This document shows positions 24,147-31,742 of a DNA stretch of 33,127 nucleotides, in pieces; position 1 is the stretch's first letter; every line of letters begins with the position of its first letter. Position numbers and translations under genes: made by a program. Origin of the DNA: Candidatus Baldrarchaeota archaeon (lineage in GTDB: Archaea; Asgardarchaeota; Baldrarchaeia; Baldrarchaeales; DXJG01); assembly GCA_016840485.1 (NCBI GenBank), contig JAEOSG010000013.1:1-33127 (forward strand), given 5' to 3'. Under the pieces are notes generated by a model. That model was given only the letters and a program-made list of their open reading frames with translations, had not been told where the DNA came from and made no database searches.

Positions 24147-25424
24147 TTGTTGTTTAAATGTACCGATGAATGCCCAGCCTATGAATGGTGCCATACAATT
24201 CGTGAAATGGTGGTTAAAAATTTCGCAAAAGCCGTAAAAGCATTCAGAGAGACTGAAAAACCGCAGTTTTTTAAGCAGATTAGGAAGAAAGGCGTTAGGT
24301 TTTCTTATCCAGCAATGAAACCTGTTAACATGCTCAATAGAGATATTTCAGTTGCAGCAATACAAGTGTTTCAAAAAATCAACAATAAAAAACTAATAAT
24401 TTGTGAGCCGCTTTCTGGATGCGGAGTTCGCGGCATAAGATATGCCAAAGATGTCGATGGGATTGAAAAAGTTGTAATAAACGACTGGAATCCTGTAGCT
24501 TTCTCTTTAATGAACAAAAACATAAAAATTAATCGCGTAGAAAGTATAGTAGAAGCTTATAATGAAGAAGCCTCTTCATTAATGTGTAGACTCTCTGCAC
24601 ATGGTTCACGATTTGATGTTGTAGATATAGATCCGTATGGTTCACCTGTACAATTTTTGGATGCAGCATTTAAAGTCTTAAGAGCCAAAAACGGGCTCTT
24701 ATGCATCACAGCCACAGACACAGCAACCTTATGTGGAGTATATCCCGAGGCATGTTATAGAAAATATCATAGTAAACCCTTAAGAACAGAATATTCTCAC
24801 GAATTAGCTGTAAGAATCCTCATAAGCCACGTTGCAATGGAAGCAGCAAAATATGATATAGGTATTGAGCCAGTTTTCTCCTACTTCAATGAACATCACC
24901 TAAGAATATTCCTAAGAACTAGTCGAGGTGCAAAAAACGCAAATAAAAGTGTTAAAAAATTAGGATATGTGTTACATTGCTTTAATTGCAATCACAGAGA
25001 AGTTTTAAGAGAAATTATAGGTTCTTTACCGAATGTGTGCAGAGTTTGCGGATCTATTAAAATTGAACTGGGAGGTCCACTTTGGGCAGATAAAATACTG
25101 GAAAAAGAGTTTTGCAGAAGTTTGCTCACAATACTCGAAAAATCGGACTTTTACACTAGGAGGTATGCTCTAAAATTTGTGGAGAAAATTTTTGGAGAAG
25201 CTGATGCACCAATTTTTTATCACGATGTTCATAAAGTTTGTAAGGAAGCCAAAGTTCATGTACCTCCTAAAGCGATTTTGATAGAAAAATTGAAAGAAAG
25301 GGGATTTGATGCTTATGAAACACATTTTAGCCCTTATGGAATAAAAACAGATGCGTCTCGTAAGGAGTTGCTGGAAACTGTTAAGACAATTGAAAAAAAT
25401 AATGTTAGAGTTAAAGAGTGTTAG
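24147..25424 (+). CDS. trm1: tRNA (guanine26-N2)-dimethyltransferase with atypical Cys-containing N-terminus
   Basis: A 425-residue Trm1-family enzyme that dimethylates G26 of tRNA. The core has NRDISVAA (64-71), motif I EPLSGCGVRGIRYA (87-100), the DPYG catalytic motif at 162-165 followed by SPVQFLDAA, and the Trm1-specific CGVYPEACYRKY. The C-terminal domain has a zinc ribbon (CFNCNHRE...CRVCG). The N-terminus is unlike typical archaeal Trm1: it begins CTDECPAYEWCHTIRE (C5, C9, C15) and lacks the usual VFYNP element before NRD. The start is TTG at 24147 or the adjacent TTG at 24150, with GGAGG upstream. rlmE follows within about 30 bases, probably in one operon. Confidence 0.9.
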   Translation: MLFKCTDECPAYEWCHTIREMVVKNFAKAVKAFRETEKPQFFKQIRKKGVRFSYPAMKPVNMLNRDISVAAIQVFQKINNKKLIICEPLSGCGVRGIRYAKDVDGIEKVVINDWNPVAFSLMNKNIKINRVESIVEAYNEEASSLMCRLSAHGSRFDVVDIDPYGSPVQFLDAAFKVLRAKNGLLCITATDTATLCGVYPEACYRKYHSKPLRTEYSHELAVRILISHVAMEAAKYDIGIEPVFSYFNEHHLRIFLRTSRGAKNANKSVKKLGYVLHCFNCNHREVLREIIGSLPNVCRVCGSIKIELGGPLWADKILEKEFCRSLLTILEKSDFYTRRYALKFVEKIFGEADAPIFYHDVHKVCKEAKVHVPPKAILIEKLKERGFDAYETHFSPYGIKTDASRKELLETVKTIEKNNVRVKEC

Positions 25425-25454
25425 TATCAGTAAGTCCGTAAAGAGGTGAACTTG

Positions 25455-26057
25455 TTGGGTAAAGATTGGTTAAAAAAGAGAAAAAGAGATTTTTACTATA
25501 GAAAAGCTAAACTCGAGGGACTAAGATCTAGAGCTGCCTACAAACTTAAACAACTAGACAAAAAATTTAAGATTTTCAAAGGAGTTAAAAAAGTTCTCGA
25601 TTTATGTTGTGCACCGGGAGGTTGGTTACAGTATTCTCTAAGCAGAATAGGTGAAGACGGCCTAATTATTGGTGTTGACTTGGTTGAAATCGCCCCTCTT
25701 CCCAACGTGCGCTTTATCCGAGGAGACATAACTCGTGAGGAGACTTTGGAGAAAATTGTTAAAGTAGCTAATGGTAAGATAGATCTTGTTTTAAGTGACT
25801 GTTCGCCTAATGTAAGTGGTATTTGGGAACTCGATCACGCTAGGCAAATATATCTAGCTGAAACTTCTCTAAAGATAGCTAGAAAAGTTCTTAGAAAGGG
25901 CGGGAAATTTGTTGTAAAGGTTTTCCAAGGAGACCTTTTTAATAACTATCTAGATAAAGTGAGAGAGCTTTTTAAAATAGTTAAAGTAACAAAACCTGAA
26001 GCATCCCGCAAGGAAAGCGCAGAAATGTACATAATAGCCTTTAATTTTAGTGGCTAA
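25455..26057 (+). CDS. rlmE: RlmE/FtsJ family 2'-O-ribose methyltransferase
   Basis: An FtsJ/RrmJ-type enzyme of about 200 residues. In E. coli the homologue methylates U2552 of 23S rRNA; archaeal copies are presumed to act on the equivalent A-loop uridine. Motif I is VLDLCCAPGGWLQY. In track numbering the K-D-K-E tetrad is K33 (AYKL), D118 (LSDCSPN), K158 (FVVKVFQGD) and E193 (AEMYIIA), complete. I prefer the TTG at 25455 because the track's GTG at 25446 is part of the SD GAGGTGA; the protein then begins GKDWLKKRKRDFYYRKAK, the expected N-terminus. It follows trm1 closely, grouping two RNA methyltransferases. Confidence 0.95.
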   Translation: MGKDWLKKRKRDFYYRKAKLEGLRSRAAYKLKQLDKKFKIFKGVKKVLDLCCAPGGWLQYSLSRIGEDGLIIGVDLVEIAPLPNVRFIRGDITREETLEKIVKVANGKIDLVLSDCSPNVSGIWELDHARQIYLAETSLKIARKVLRKGGKFVVKVFQGDLFNNYLDKVRELFKIVKVTKPEASRKESAEMYIIAFNFSG

Positions 26058-26060
26058 AAA

Positions 26061-26426
26061 CTAAGTAGAACTCTTTTTTATGAGTTTCTCTATCCATTCC
26101 GTTAGATTTTTACACATTGCTGGCGTGATCGCGCTTCCGAGCTTACATTCTCTGATATTAGGACACGTAAAGCATGGACATCCATCCAAAGTTGTCCACT
26201 GTACTTCTTTTGTTTCAGTTTTAACCGGAACAAGTTTAAATGTCCATCTCCCTTTATAAAGAACTTTCTCCCTTTTAATTAATCCCTTACTTTCCAATCT
26301 GGTAGCTATTCGTGATCCTTCCCGGCTATTTGTTTTGAGCATCTTCCATAACTCACTTTGTAAAACGCCTTTTTCTCCTGCACGTTTAATAAGTTCATAT
26401 GCTTCTTCTTCCATGTTCATTCCCAT
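26061..26426 (-). CDS. tfeB: Transcription initiation factor TFE subunit beta (RPC39-like, Fe-S)
   Basis: A 121-residue protein with an N-terminal winged helix (about 8-65: [29 protein letters not shown]) and a C-terminal cysteine cluster, C85-X2-C88-X5-C94-X10-C105 ([10 protein letters not shown]...AITPAMC), followed by LTEWIEKL. This layout matches archaeal TFE-beta, homologous to Pol III subunit RPC39, in which the cysteines hold a cubane Fe-S cluster; TFE-beta acts with TFE-alpha to open the promoter. Direct overlap with the end of tfb supports a basal-transcription role. TFE-alpha is not in the window. A generic wHTH Fe-S regulator is the alternative, but the CX2CX5CX10C-LTEW arrangement favours TFE-beta. 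Confidence 0.85.
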   Translation of the reverse strand: MGMNMEEEAYELIKRAGEKGVLQSELWKMLKTNSREGSRIATRLESKGLIKREKVLYKGRWTFKLVPVKTETKEVQWTTLDGCPCFTCPNIRECKLGSAITPAMCKNLTEWIEKLIKKSST

Positions 26427-27352
26427 GTTATATTTTGTAATGTTTTCAAATCTAATTTTTCAACGAGTTCCTTATATCGGTTCCTAATCGTAACCTCCGT
26501 TACACGTGCAACTTCTGCAATTTGCTTTTGAGTTCTTCTCTCTTCCATAAGTATCCCAGCAATATATATTGCTGCTGCAGCAATACTTTTTGGGCCCTTA
26601 CCGAAGGTTATGCCTTTTACACTGGCTTGTTTAATTATATTGATTGCCATATTTTGCACTTTACTTGAGAGGCCAAGTTCAGAGGCGAACTTGGGAACAT
26701 AGTCGATCGGATTAGCTGGAGGAAATAACATATGGAGTTTTTTTGCCAAGAACCTATAATTCCTACCTAAGTTCTTCTTTTTTATCCTTGAAACCTCTGA
26801 AATTTCGTCGAGTGTGATGGGAATTTTACACTGTCGACACGCTGCATAAATTGCAGCTGCTGCGACTTCCTCAATGGAACGTCCCTTAATCAAATTCAAC
26901 TCGACAGCTTTTCTATAAATAACGGCTGCTGACTCTTTAACATTTTTTGGCAAACCTAGATGTGACGCCATTCTGTTCAATTCTGATAATGCAAAGACGA
27001 GGTTTCTTTCGATGACATCCGAAACAGATAAACGTCTTTGAAGCTTACGTAACCTATATATTTGAGCCCGCTTTATTGGTGGCAAATTTCTTCCATATAT
27101 ATCTTTACCTTTCCAACCTATCACCGTTGTTAATCCCTTGTCATGTATGGTATAAGTTGCTGGTGCACCAACACGCACTCTTTCTTTTGTTTGTTCCTTG
27201 TCGAAAATCCGCCATTCAGGCCCAAAATCCATCATTTTTTCCTTAATTACAAGGCCACAATTTGTACATATGAGTTCTGCTCTTTCATAATCCTTTATTA
27301 ATTCAACTTCCCCGCATTCGGGGCATCTTATTTTTTGATCTTTTTTTGTCAA
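26417..27352 (-). CDS. tfb: Transcription initiation factor B (TFB)
   Basis: The archaeal TFIIB that bridges TBP-bound promoter DNA and RNA polymerase. From the TTG at 27352 it is 311 residues: a zinc ribbon C10/C13...C29/C32, the B-reader segment after EWRIFDKEQ with RVGAP, the linker [12 protein letters not shown], then two cyclin-fold repeats with [19 protein letters not shown] and [15 protein letters not shown]. The second repeat ends in the BRE-reading HTH ([19 protein letters not shown]). The track's start 23 codons upstream is inside gar1. AGGAGG seven bases before the TTG lies within the gar1 coding sequence. It overlaps gar1 by 50 bases and tfeB by 10, so translation of all three is probably coupled. 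Confidence 0.95.
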   Translation of the reverse strand: MTKKDQKIRCPECGEVELIKDYERAELICTNCGLVIKEKMMDFGPEWRIFDKEQTKERVRVGAPATYTIHDKGLTTVIGWKGKDIYGRNLPPIKRAQIYRLRKLQRRLSVSDVIERNLVFALSELNRMASHLGLPKNVKESAAVIYRKAVELNLIKGRSIEEVAAAAIYAACRQCKIPITLDEISEVSRIKKKNLGRNYRFLAKKLHMLFPPANPIDYVPKFASELGLSSKVQNMAINIIKQASVKGITFGKGPKSIAAAAIYIAGILMEERRTQKQIAEVARVTEVTIRNRYKELVEKLDLKTLQNITWE

Positions 27353-27620
27353 ATGTTTTCCTCCTGAGCTTAGCTTTTTTCGTTTTTCTAGGAGAAGGAA
27401 GAATGTAAAGAAGTTGCCCAATCAAATGATCCAAATTTAGGCCTTCTTTCGGCTTGACAGCTACATATGGCTCTGAAATCGGACCAAAAACATCAGAAAC
27501 CTTTCCTATTTCAGTTAATTTTTTTGTAACAACAGTATCGCCAATTCTAGGAACAAATTCCGACTTTAAAATAAGCATTTTATGAGAGGACACATGAGAA
27601 ACTTTCCCCAATCGTTTCAA
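27303..27620 (-). CDS. gar1: H/ACA RNP protein Gar1
   Basis: A 105-residue Gar1, the small beta-barrel protein that binds Cbf5 and promotes turnover in H/ACA-guided pseudouridylation. Family-like parts are [36 protein letters not shown]-type [19 protein letters not shown], and GQLLYILPS, followed by a long Lys/Arg tail (about 77-105). The start is TTG with AGGAGG upstream. Its last 50 bases encode both its basic tail and the TTG start of tfb in another frame. In many archaea gar1 lies near tfb and SRP19, as here. Cbf5, Nop10 and L7Ae are not present in the window. Confidence 0.92.
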   Translation of the reverse strand: MKRLGKVSHVSSHKMLILKSEFVPRIGDTVVTKKLTEIGKVSDVFGPISEPYVAVKPKEGLNLDHLIGQLLYILPSPRKTKKAKLRRKTFDKKRSKNKMPRMRGS

Positions 27621-27722
27621 TAATCATCCTCCTGCATACTCTCTGAACAGGTTACATCCCTTATCTAAATGTTCTTATCTTTATTAAAGAATCTTGCTTT
27701 TAAAGATAGTTCACAATTAAAT

Positions 27723-28022
27723 TTATTGAATCTTAAGTTCTTTCAAAATTTTCCCGATTTTTTTAAGAATTAAAGTTTTTCTTAATCTTTCTTTCTCGGT
27801 TTCGATCAAAATCCTTCCCCTGTAATTCCACCAATCCTTCGGATACCTTTTATCAGGTTCAATTATAGTTTTAAAACCAAGTTTTCGAGCAGCTTTATCT
27901 ATTTCTGTGAGTGAAGGATTTTCAACACTAAGTTTTAAAGGAACTCGTCTTCCCTGGCTTCTTGACAGTTTTTTATCGAAGTAAGCTGGCCACAAAATGA
28001 TATAGTTTCCCTTTTTACGCAT
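27723..28022 (-). CDS. srp19: Signal recognition particle protein SRP19
   Basis: A 99-residue RNA-binding protein that clamps the helix 6/8 tips of 7S RNA so that SRP54 can bind, for co-translational targeting to the membrane. The family pattern is clear: NYIILWPAYFDKKLSRSQGRRVPLKLSVENPSLTEIDKAARKLG, followed by KRYPKDWWNYRGRILIE and a basic C-terminal helix. Length matches archaeal SRP19. GAGGAG lies upstream of the ATG. It stands between eS8 and gar1 with gaps of about 70 and 100 bases, each with TATA-like AT stretches (for example GATTTATTTAC upstream), so it may have its own promoter. Confidence 0.95.
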   Translation of the reverse strand: MRKKGNYIILWPAYFDKKLSRSQGRRVPLKLSVENPSLTEIDKAARKLGFKTIIEPDKRYPKDWWNYRGRILIETEKERLRKTLILKKIGKILKELKIQ

Positions 28023-28093
28023 AAATAGTCTCCTCAGTAAAATTTAAGGACAAGAGTATAACAATTTGTAAATAAATCAAACAAAATTTTATT

Positions 28094-28483
28094 TTACCCT
28101 TTTTCTCTAATCAATATAGCATTTACAACTCCATTCTGACCGGGGCGGCTTGTCACTCTAGCTATTCCCATCTCTGTCTTTATGACTGCTCCCTTAGTTA
28201 TTACTCCTCTGCGAGAGTAATCTATGTTTGCTGGATTCTCCAGTACATCAACAATCTTCACTTTCTTGGTAGTTCCACTGTCTGGATCGGTGACGTTGGC
28301 ATACTCAGTGGACAATAATCTTACTTTAGTGTTTCCTCCACGTGTTCTAATAATTTTCCTTTTGTCTGGACCTAAGATAGTTTCAGCCGGATCACGACCC
28401 ATTTCATACTTTCTCTTTTTCCTAAATTTCTTTCTCCTAGCTCCAGTTGGTAGTCGACGCGACCTTCCATGCCATATTACCAA
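28094..28483 (-). CDS. rps8e: Small ribosomal subunit protein eS8
   Basis: A 129-residue basic ribosomal protein of archaeal length. Diagnostic segments are [35 protein letters not shown], the [21 protein letters not shown] block, and the C-terminal [29 protein letters not shown]. The start is TTG (MVIWHG), with GAGGGTGAT placed for it; there is no better ATG. The promoter is the palindromic TATA at 28528-28541 shared with hypE on the other strand. SRP19 follows on the same strand, so this gene leads an expression-machinery cluster that continues through gar1, tfb and tfeB. Confidence 0.96.
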   Translation of the reverse strand: MVIWHGRSRRLPTGARRKKFRKKRKYEMGRDPAETILGPDKRKIIRTRGGNTKVRLLSTEYANVTDPDSGTTKKVKIVDVLENPANIDYSRRGVITKGAVIKTEMGIARVTSRPGQNGVVNAILIREKG

Positions 28484-28527
28484 CGAAGATCACCCTCTGC
28501 ATACTCAGCATTTAGACCTTTGAGAAC

Positions 28528-28541
28528 AAATTTATAAATTT
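28528..28541. promoter_or_regulatory. Palindromic TATA element, possibly bidirectional (eS8 / hypE)
   Basis: AAATTTATAAATTT is a perfect 14-bp palindrome in the 95-base gap between divergent rps8e and hypE. It lies 38-51 bases before the hypE ATG and 45-58 bases before the eS8 TTG. Each gene has its own SD after it, so one TATA box could serve both directions. Confidence 0.55.
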
Positions 28542-28578
28542 ATCTCAGCAATCCTATGCAGAAAGGAGGCGACAACCC

Positions 28579-29598
28579 ATGGAAAAAACCATCGAATTAT
28601 CCCATGGTGCTGGCGGGACATTAATGGAATTGCTGATAAAACAAGTAATAGTACCTAAATTCAAAAAGAGAACTGTTGGCGGCCTAGGTTTGGATGATTT
28701 AGATGACGGGGCAACAATTCCACTAAATAATTATGAAATAGTTGTCACAGCTGATGGTCACACGGTGGATCCTCTCTTCTTTCCAGGTGGGGATATTGGT
28801 ACTTTAGCCGTTTCCGGGACAATAAATGATCTAGCTGTAATGGGAGCTAAACCAATAGCAATAACCACTGCATTAATAATAGAGGAAGGTTTCTCAATTA
28901 GCGATCTTGAAAAAATATTAGATTCAATGGCAAAAGTGGCTGAAGAAACTAACGTGGCTGTAATTGCTGGTGATACAAAAGTAATGCCGAGAAATCATAT
29001 AGATAAATTAGTGATAGCAACTTCCGGGATAGGTTTAGCTAAAAGAGGACAAGTTATAAGTGATGCAGGTCTTAAACCTGGAGATAAAATTATTGTAACT
29101 GGAACAATAGGAGATCATGGCATAGCACTGCTAGCGGTTAGAGAAGGATTAGATTTTGAAACCGAACTTAAATCAGACGTGGCTCCAATATGGGAAACGA
29201 TAGAAGCGGCATTAAACGTTGGAGGAATAACAGCAATGAAAGATCCGACAAGAGGAGGATTAGCATCGGCATTAAACGACCTAGCAGAGAAATCAAAGGT
29301 TTCTATCTGGGTAAATGAAGAATCGATACCTGTTAGGGGAGAAGTCAGAGCAGCTGCTGAAATGCTAGGAATTGATCCTCTTGAAGTTACAAACGAAGGA
29401 AAAGCAGTAATCGGGGTAAATGCTGAATATGCTGAGGAAGTCCTAGAAGCAGTAAGAAAAACTAAGTACGGAAAGGATGCGCAGATCATTGGAGAAGTTA
29501 AAAAAGAGAAACCTGGGTATGTCTTCCTTAAAACCGTAGTAGGCGGAGTAAGAGTACTTGAAAAGCCGTATGGAGAACCGATACCACGAGTATGCTAA
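28579..29598 (+). CDS. hypE: Hydrogenase expression/formation protein HypE
   Basis: A 339-residue AIR-synthase-fold protein that dehydrates its C-terminal thiocarbamate to thiocyanate, giving the CN ligand of [NiFe] hydrogenase. It has the N-terminal SHGAGGTLMELLI, GDGAT-like DDGATIPL, TADGHTVDPLFFPGGDIG, SGTINDLAVMGAKP, the GDTKVM segment and DPTRGGLASALND. It ends PRVC, with C339 as the modified cysteine, as in the canonical PRIC tail. The SD AGGAGG lies upstream. No other hyp or hydrogenase gene is in the window, so its partners must be elsewhere. The intact C-terminal Cys argues for a working HypE and for [NiFe] hydrogenase in the organism. Confidence 0.96.
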   Translation: MEKTIELSHGAGGTLMELLIKQVIVPKFKKRTVGGLGLDDLDDGATIPLNNYEIVVTADGHTVDPLFFPGGDIGTLAVSGTINDLAVMGAKPIAITTALIIEEGFSISDLEKILDSMAKVAEETNVAVIAGDTKVMPRNHIDKLVIATSGIGLAKRGQVISDAGLKPGDKIIVTGTIGDHGIALLAVREGLDFETELKSDVAPIWETIEAALNVGGITAMKDPTRGGLASALNDLAEKSKVSIWVNEESIPVRGEVRAAAEMLGIDPLEVTNEGKAVIGVNAEYAEEVLEAVRKTKYGKDAQIIGEVKKEKPGYVFLKTVVGGVRVLEKPYGEPIPRVC

Positions 29599-29750
29599 TT
29601 CGATAAACATAAATGTTGCGAAAACGTAAATAGAATTTTATGATATTAGTTTAGTATTTCAGAATCAGATATCACATCATATAACATTATTTCTTGTTTT
29701 TAATGATTTTAAGCGAGATAAAAGCAAATAAAACAAAAAGATTAAAATAA

Positions 29751-30137
29751 CTATGCTAATATATTAAGAATCTTCCGCAAATTCATCATTATTAAACCAA
29801 GTTGTGCTCTGGCATCTGAACCAGCGAGGGCTATAAGAGACAGGGTAGGCGACGAAGCAATTATAACATAGCCTTCATCACCAACTAAATGGACTTCTTT
29901 AATCATACCCTTACCTAATTCCTTACTTAGACTATCTAGTTCTTGAACAATCTTTGCGAGTTTCATTAATGTGGTTTCGCTTGGACTTCTAGAGATAGAT
30001 TCGGAGGAAATAATATTTCCATCTCTTGAAATGGCAATTATACCTTCAATAGCGGTTATTTCATCCATTAATTTTAAGAGCATTTTTCTGATTCTTTCTA
30101 CATCATGCATTCTCTTCACTTCCCGTAAATAAGCCAT
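29751..30137 (-). CDS. Roadblock/LC7 domain protein 1
   Basis: A protein of 128 residues with a single Roadblock/LC7 fold: helix RIRKMLLKLMDEITAI, strands EGIIAISRDGNIISSES, a central helix, KEVHLVGDEGYVIIASS, SLIALAGSDARAQLGLIM and a final helix. Roadblock proteins dimerise and bind or regulate small GTPases (MglB acts as a GAP for MglA). It is transcribed away from three further Roadblock genes and an MglA-like GTPase. A TATA-like TTTAAATATAAC 25 bases before the ATG suggests an almost leaderless transcript. An internal ATG at 30110 behind GTGAAGAG is the alternative start. Confidence 0.85.
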   Translation of the reverse strand: MAYLREVKRMHDVERIRKMLLKLMDEITAIEGIIAISRDGNIISSESISRSPSETTLMKLAKIVQELDSLSKELGKGMIKEVHLVGDEGYVIIASSPTLSLIALAGSDARAQLGLIMMNLRKILNILA

Positions 30138-30155
30138 ATAGTTTATTAGCGGCTA

Positions 30156-30167
30156 GTTATATTTAAA
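30156..30167 (-). promoter_or_regulatory. TATA box of Roadblock gene 1
   Basis: TTTAAATATAAC on the minus strand is centred about 25 bases before the ATG at 30137. That spacing puts the start site on or next to the start codon, implying leaderless translation if this ATG is used. Confidence 0.5.
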
Positions 30168-30233
30168 TTAACCCCTTAGTCACACTTCTTTTAAACATCG
30201 GAATTTATTAAAAAATTTTAATTCTTACACTAA

Positions 30234-30242
30234 GGTTTAAAA
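30234..30242 (+). promoter_or_regulatory. TATA box of the Roadblock/GTPase operon
   Basis: AAGG followed by TTTAAAAGA about 50 bases before the first operon ATG resembles a BRE/TATA pair. It would start transcription near 30262, giving a leader of about 30 bases. Confidence 0.4.
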
Positions 30243-30291
30243 GAAAGTTAATATGATATTTTTGTGAGCATAAACGATTAAGGGAAGTAAT

Positions 30292-30576
30292 ATGATTAGC
30301 CAGAAATGGATAAAAGACACTATAGAAAGACTATCTAGCCACGAAGGTGTCAAAGGAGTTGTAATTACGAGCGCTGAAGGAATACCATTAAGTTCCACGT
30401 TAAGTTCTGATGAAACAGAAAAAATAGCAGCATTTGTTACATCAATTGTTGATAAAGCAAAGAAAATAATTAATGAACTGGGAACGGGTAAGCTTAACTT
30501 TCTAACAGTTGATGCATCCAAAAAAGAACTACTCATAGCGCCCGAGAAAGATTACATTTTAGTAGTTTTACGATAA
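30292..30576 (+). CDS. Roadblock/LC7 domain protein 2 (short)
   Basis: A 94-residue minimal Roadblock/LC7 domain. SSHEGVKGVVITSAEGIPLSSTL is the conserved first strand pair with the AEG(I)P turn. DETEKIAAFVTSIVDKAKKII is the central helix, and NFLTVDASKKELLIAPEKDYILVVLR forms the closing strands. It has no C-terminal helix after the last strand, so it is shorter than the 123-128-residue relatives on either side. GGAAG lies before the ATG. It leads the + strand run of Roadblock 2, Roadblock 3, GTPase, Roadblock 4 and uppS, all closely spaced. It may heterodimerise with another member; that is inference. Confidence 0.85.
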   Translation: MISQKWIKDTIERLSSHEGVKGVVITSAEGIPLSSTLSSDETEKIAAFVTSIVDKAKKIINELGTGKLNFLTVDASKKELLIAPEKDYILVVLR

Positions 30577-30607
30577 TGTTAAATTGTTTATTATGAAGGT
30601 GTAAATT

Positions 30608-31072
30608 ATGATAGATGTTAAATTATTTGAGAAAATCCTCAGCGACCTCATTAAGAGTGAAAGTGGAATCAGGAAAGTCATTCTTGTGGATAGAACAGGA
30701 CTTACAATTGCGCATGCATCAAAATTTTCCTATTACCCGGTGGATATAGATGGAATAGGAGCCATTGCAAGTGCTGTCTTTGTTGCAAGTGAAGAACAAG
30801 GAAAAAATCTGGACATAGGAGAGTTAATGTTAGTAACCTCGGAATTTGAACAAGGAAAAATCTTTGCTGCAAGCTGCGGAAAAGGAGTATTATGCGTAAT
30901 AACAGATTCTGATGTTAACATAGGAATGGTGCGACTATTAATGAAAAGGGCAGCCACAGAACTGGAAAAAGTTCTAGACGAATTTCTTTCCGAGCAACCC
31001 ACACTACCAGCAACAGAAGAAAAGACGCGTGAGAAGCTAAAGTCAGCATTAGACAAATTGGAAGAATTTTAA
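30608..31072 (+). CDS. Roadblock/LC7-like protein 3 with C-terminal charged helix
   Basis: A 154-residue divergent member of the Roadblock group. ESGIRKVILVDRTGLTIAHAS corresponds to the first strands, VDIDGIGAIASAVFVASEEQGKNL to the helix, and ELMLVTSEFEQGKIFAASCGKGVLCVITDSD to the sheet. Residues about 105-154 form a Glu/Lys-rich helical extension that the other three lack. GGTG lies upstream of the ATG. It immediately precedes the GTPase gene (24-base gap), the position of an MglB-type partner. Fold assignment is from pattern alone and weaker than for members 1, 2 and 4. Confidence 0.75.
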   Translation: MIDVKLFEKILSDLIKSESGIRKVILVDRTGLTIAHASKFSYYPVDIDGIGAIASAVFVASEEQGKNLDIGELMLVTSEFEQGKIFAASCGKGVLCVITDSDVNIGMVRLLMKRAATELEKVLDEFLSEQPTLPATEEKTREKLKSALDKLEEF

Positions 31073-31096
31073 CACTTTTTTGGGAGCGTTAGAGCA

Positions 31097-31678
31097 TTGA
31101 AAAAGGACAAAGATGGAAGAGTACATTTCAAAATCGTATTCTGGGGGCCTTCCTTATCGGGAAAAACCACTTCACTTAGATGGATATATAGTAATGTATC
31201 AGGGTTATCGAAAGGTGGATTTACCTCTATTGAGGACCCTACTGGGAGAACGTTATACTTTGACTATACACCGTTATCGGCTAGCGGTGATGTAATATTT
31301 GATGTTTACACAGTAGCGGGTCAAAAAAGACACAAGCATCAACGAAAAATAATTTTACAAGGGGTAGATGGTATAATTTTTGTAGCTGACTCAGATCCTT
31401 CACAGCTTGATGCAAATGGGGAAAGTATGGAAGAATTGAAGGAATTATTAAAAGATCGTCTCGGAACAGAGGTTCCACTAGTGATAATGATTAACAAAAG
31501 GGATCTGCCAAATGCTGCAGATAAAGAGGAAATTTTAGAGAAACTTAATATTGCAACCATGGATGTACCTATATATGAAACAATTGCAACAAAAGGAATA
31601 GGTATAAAAAGAGCTTTCCAAGCAATTGCTAGGGAAGTTTTATTAAGAAAACTCTACAATTTAAAGACCATGACATAA
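31097..31678 (+). CDS. MglA-like small GTPase
   Basis: A 193-residue Ras-superfamily GTPase closest in pattern to bacterial/archaeal MglA. The P-loop GPSLSGKTT (17-25) resembles MglA GPGLSGKTT, and DPTGRTLYFDYTPL (47-60) resembles the MglA DRTLFFDFLPL segment. G3 is TVAGQ (72-76), with Thr in place of the Asp of DxxGQ, as in MglA TVPGQ. The VDGIIFVADSDPSQ strand, G4 NKRD (133-136) and a G5-like IATKG (163-167) follow. There is no lipidation cysteine or transmembrane segment, so it is probably cytosolic or recruited by partners. The start is TTG. Roadblock genes on both sides suggest an MglA/MglB-like switch; what it controls is unknown. Confidence 0.88.
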   Translation: MKKDKDGRVHFKIVFWGPSLSGKTTSLRWIYSNVSGLSKGGFTSIEDPTGRTLYFDYTPLSASGDVIFDVYTVAGQKRHKHQRKIILQGVDGIIFVADSDPSQLDANGESMEELKELLKDRLGTEVPLVIMINKRDLPNAADKEEILEKLNIATMDVPIYETIATKGIGIKRAFQAIAREVLLRKLYNLKTMT

Positions 31679-31742
31679 AATACACAACTTATGTAATTAT
31701 TAAATTAGTGGTCTAAAATAAGCTGCAAACAAGGTGACAACC

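Noticed and set aside
27353-27421. N-terminal 23 residues of the track's TFB ORF
   Set aside because: They come from the gar1 coding region in another frame; the AGGAGG-TTG at 27352 is the better start.
30733-31056. 107-residue antisense ORF under Roadblock gene 3
   Set aside because: Ser/Thr-rich shadow translation of the real gene on the opposite strand.
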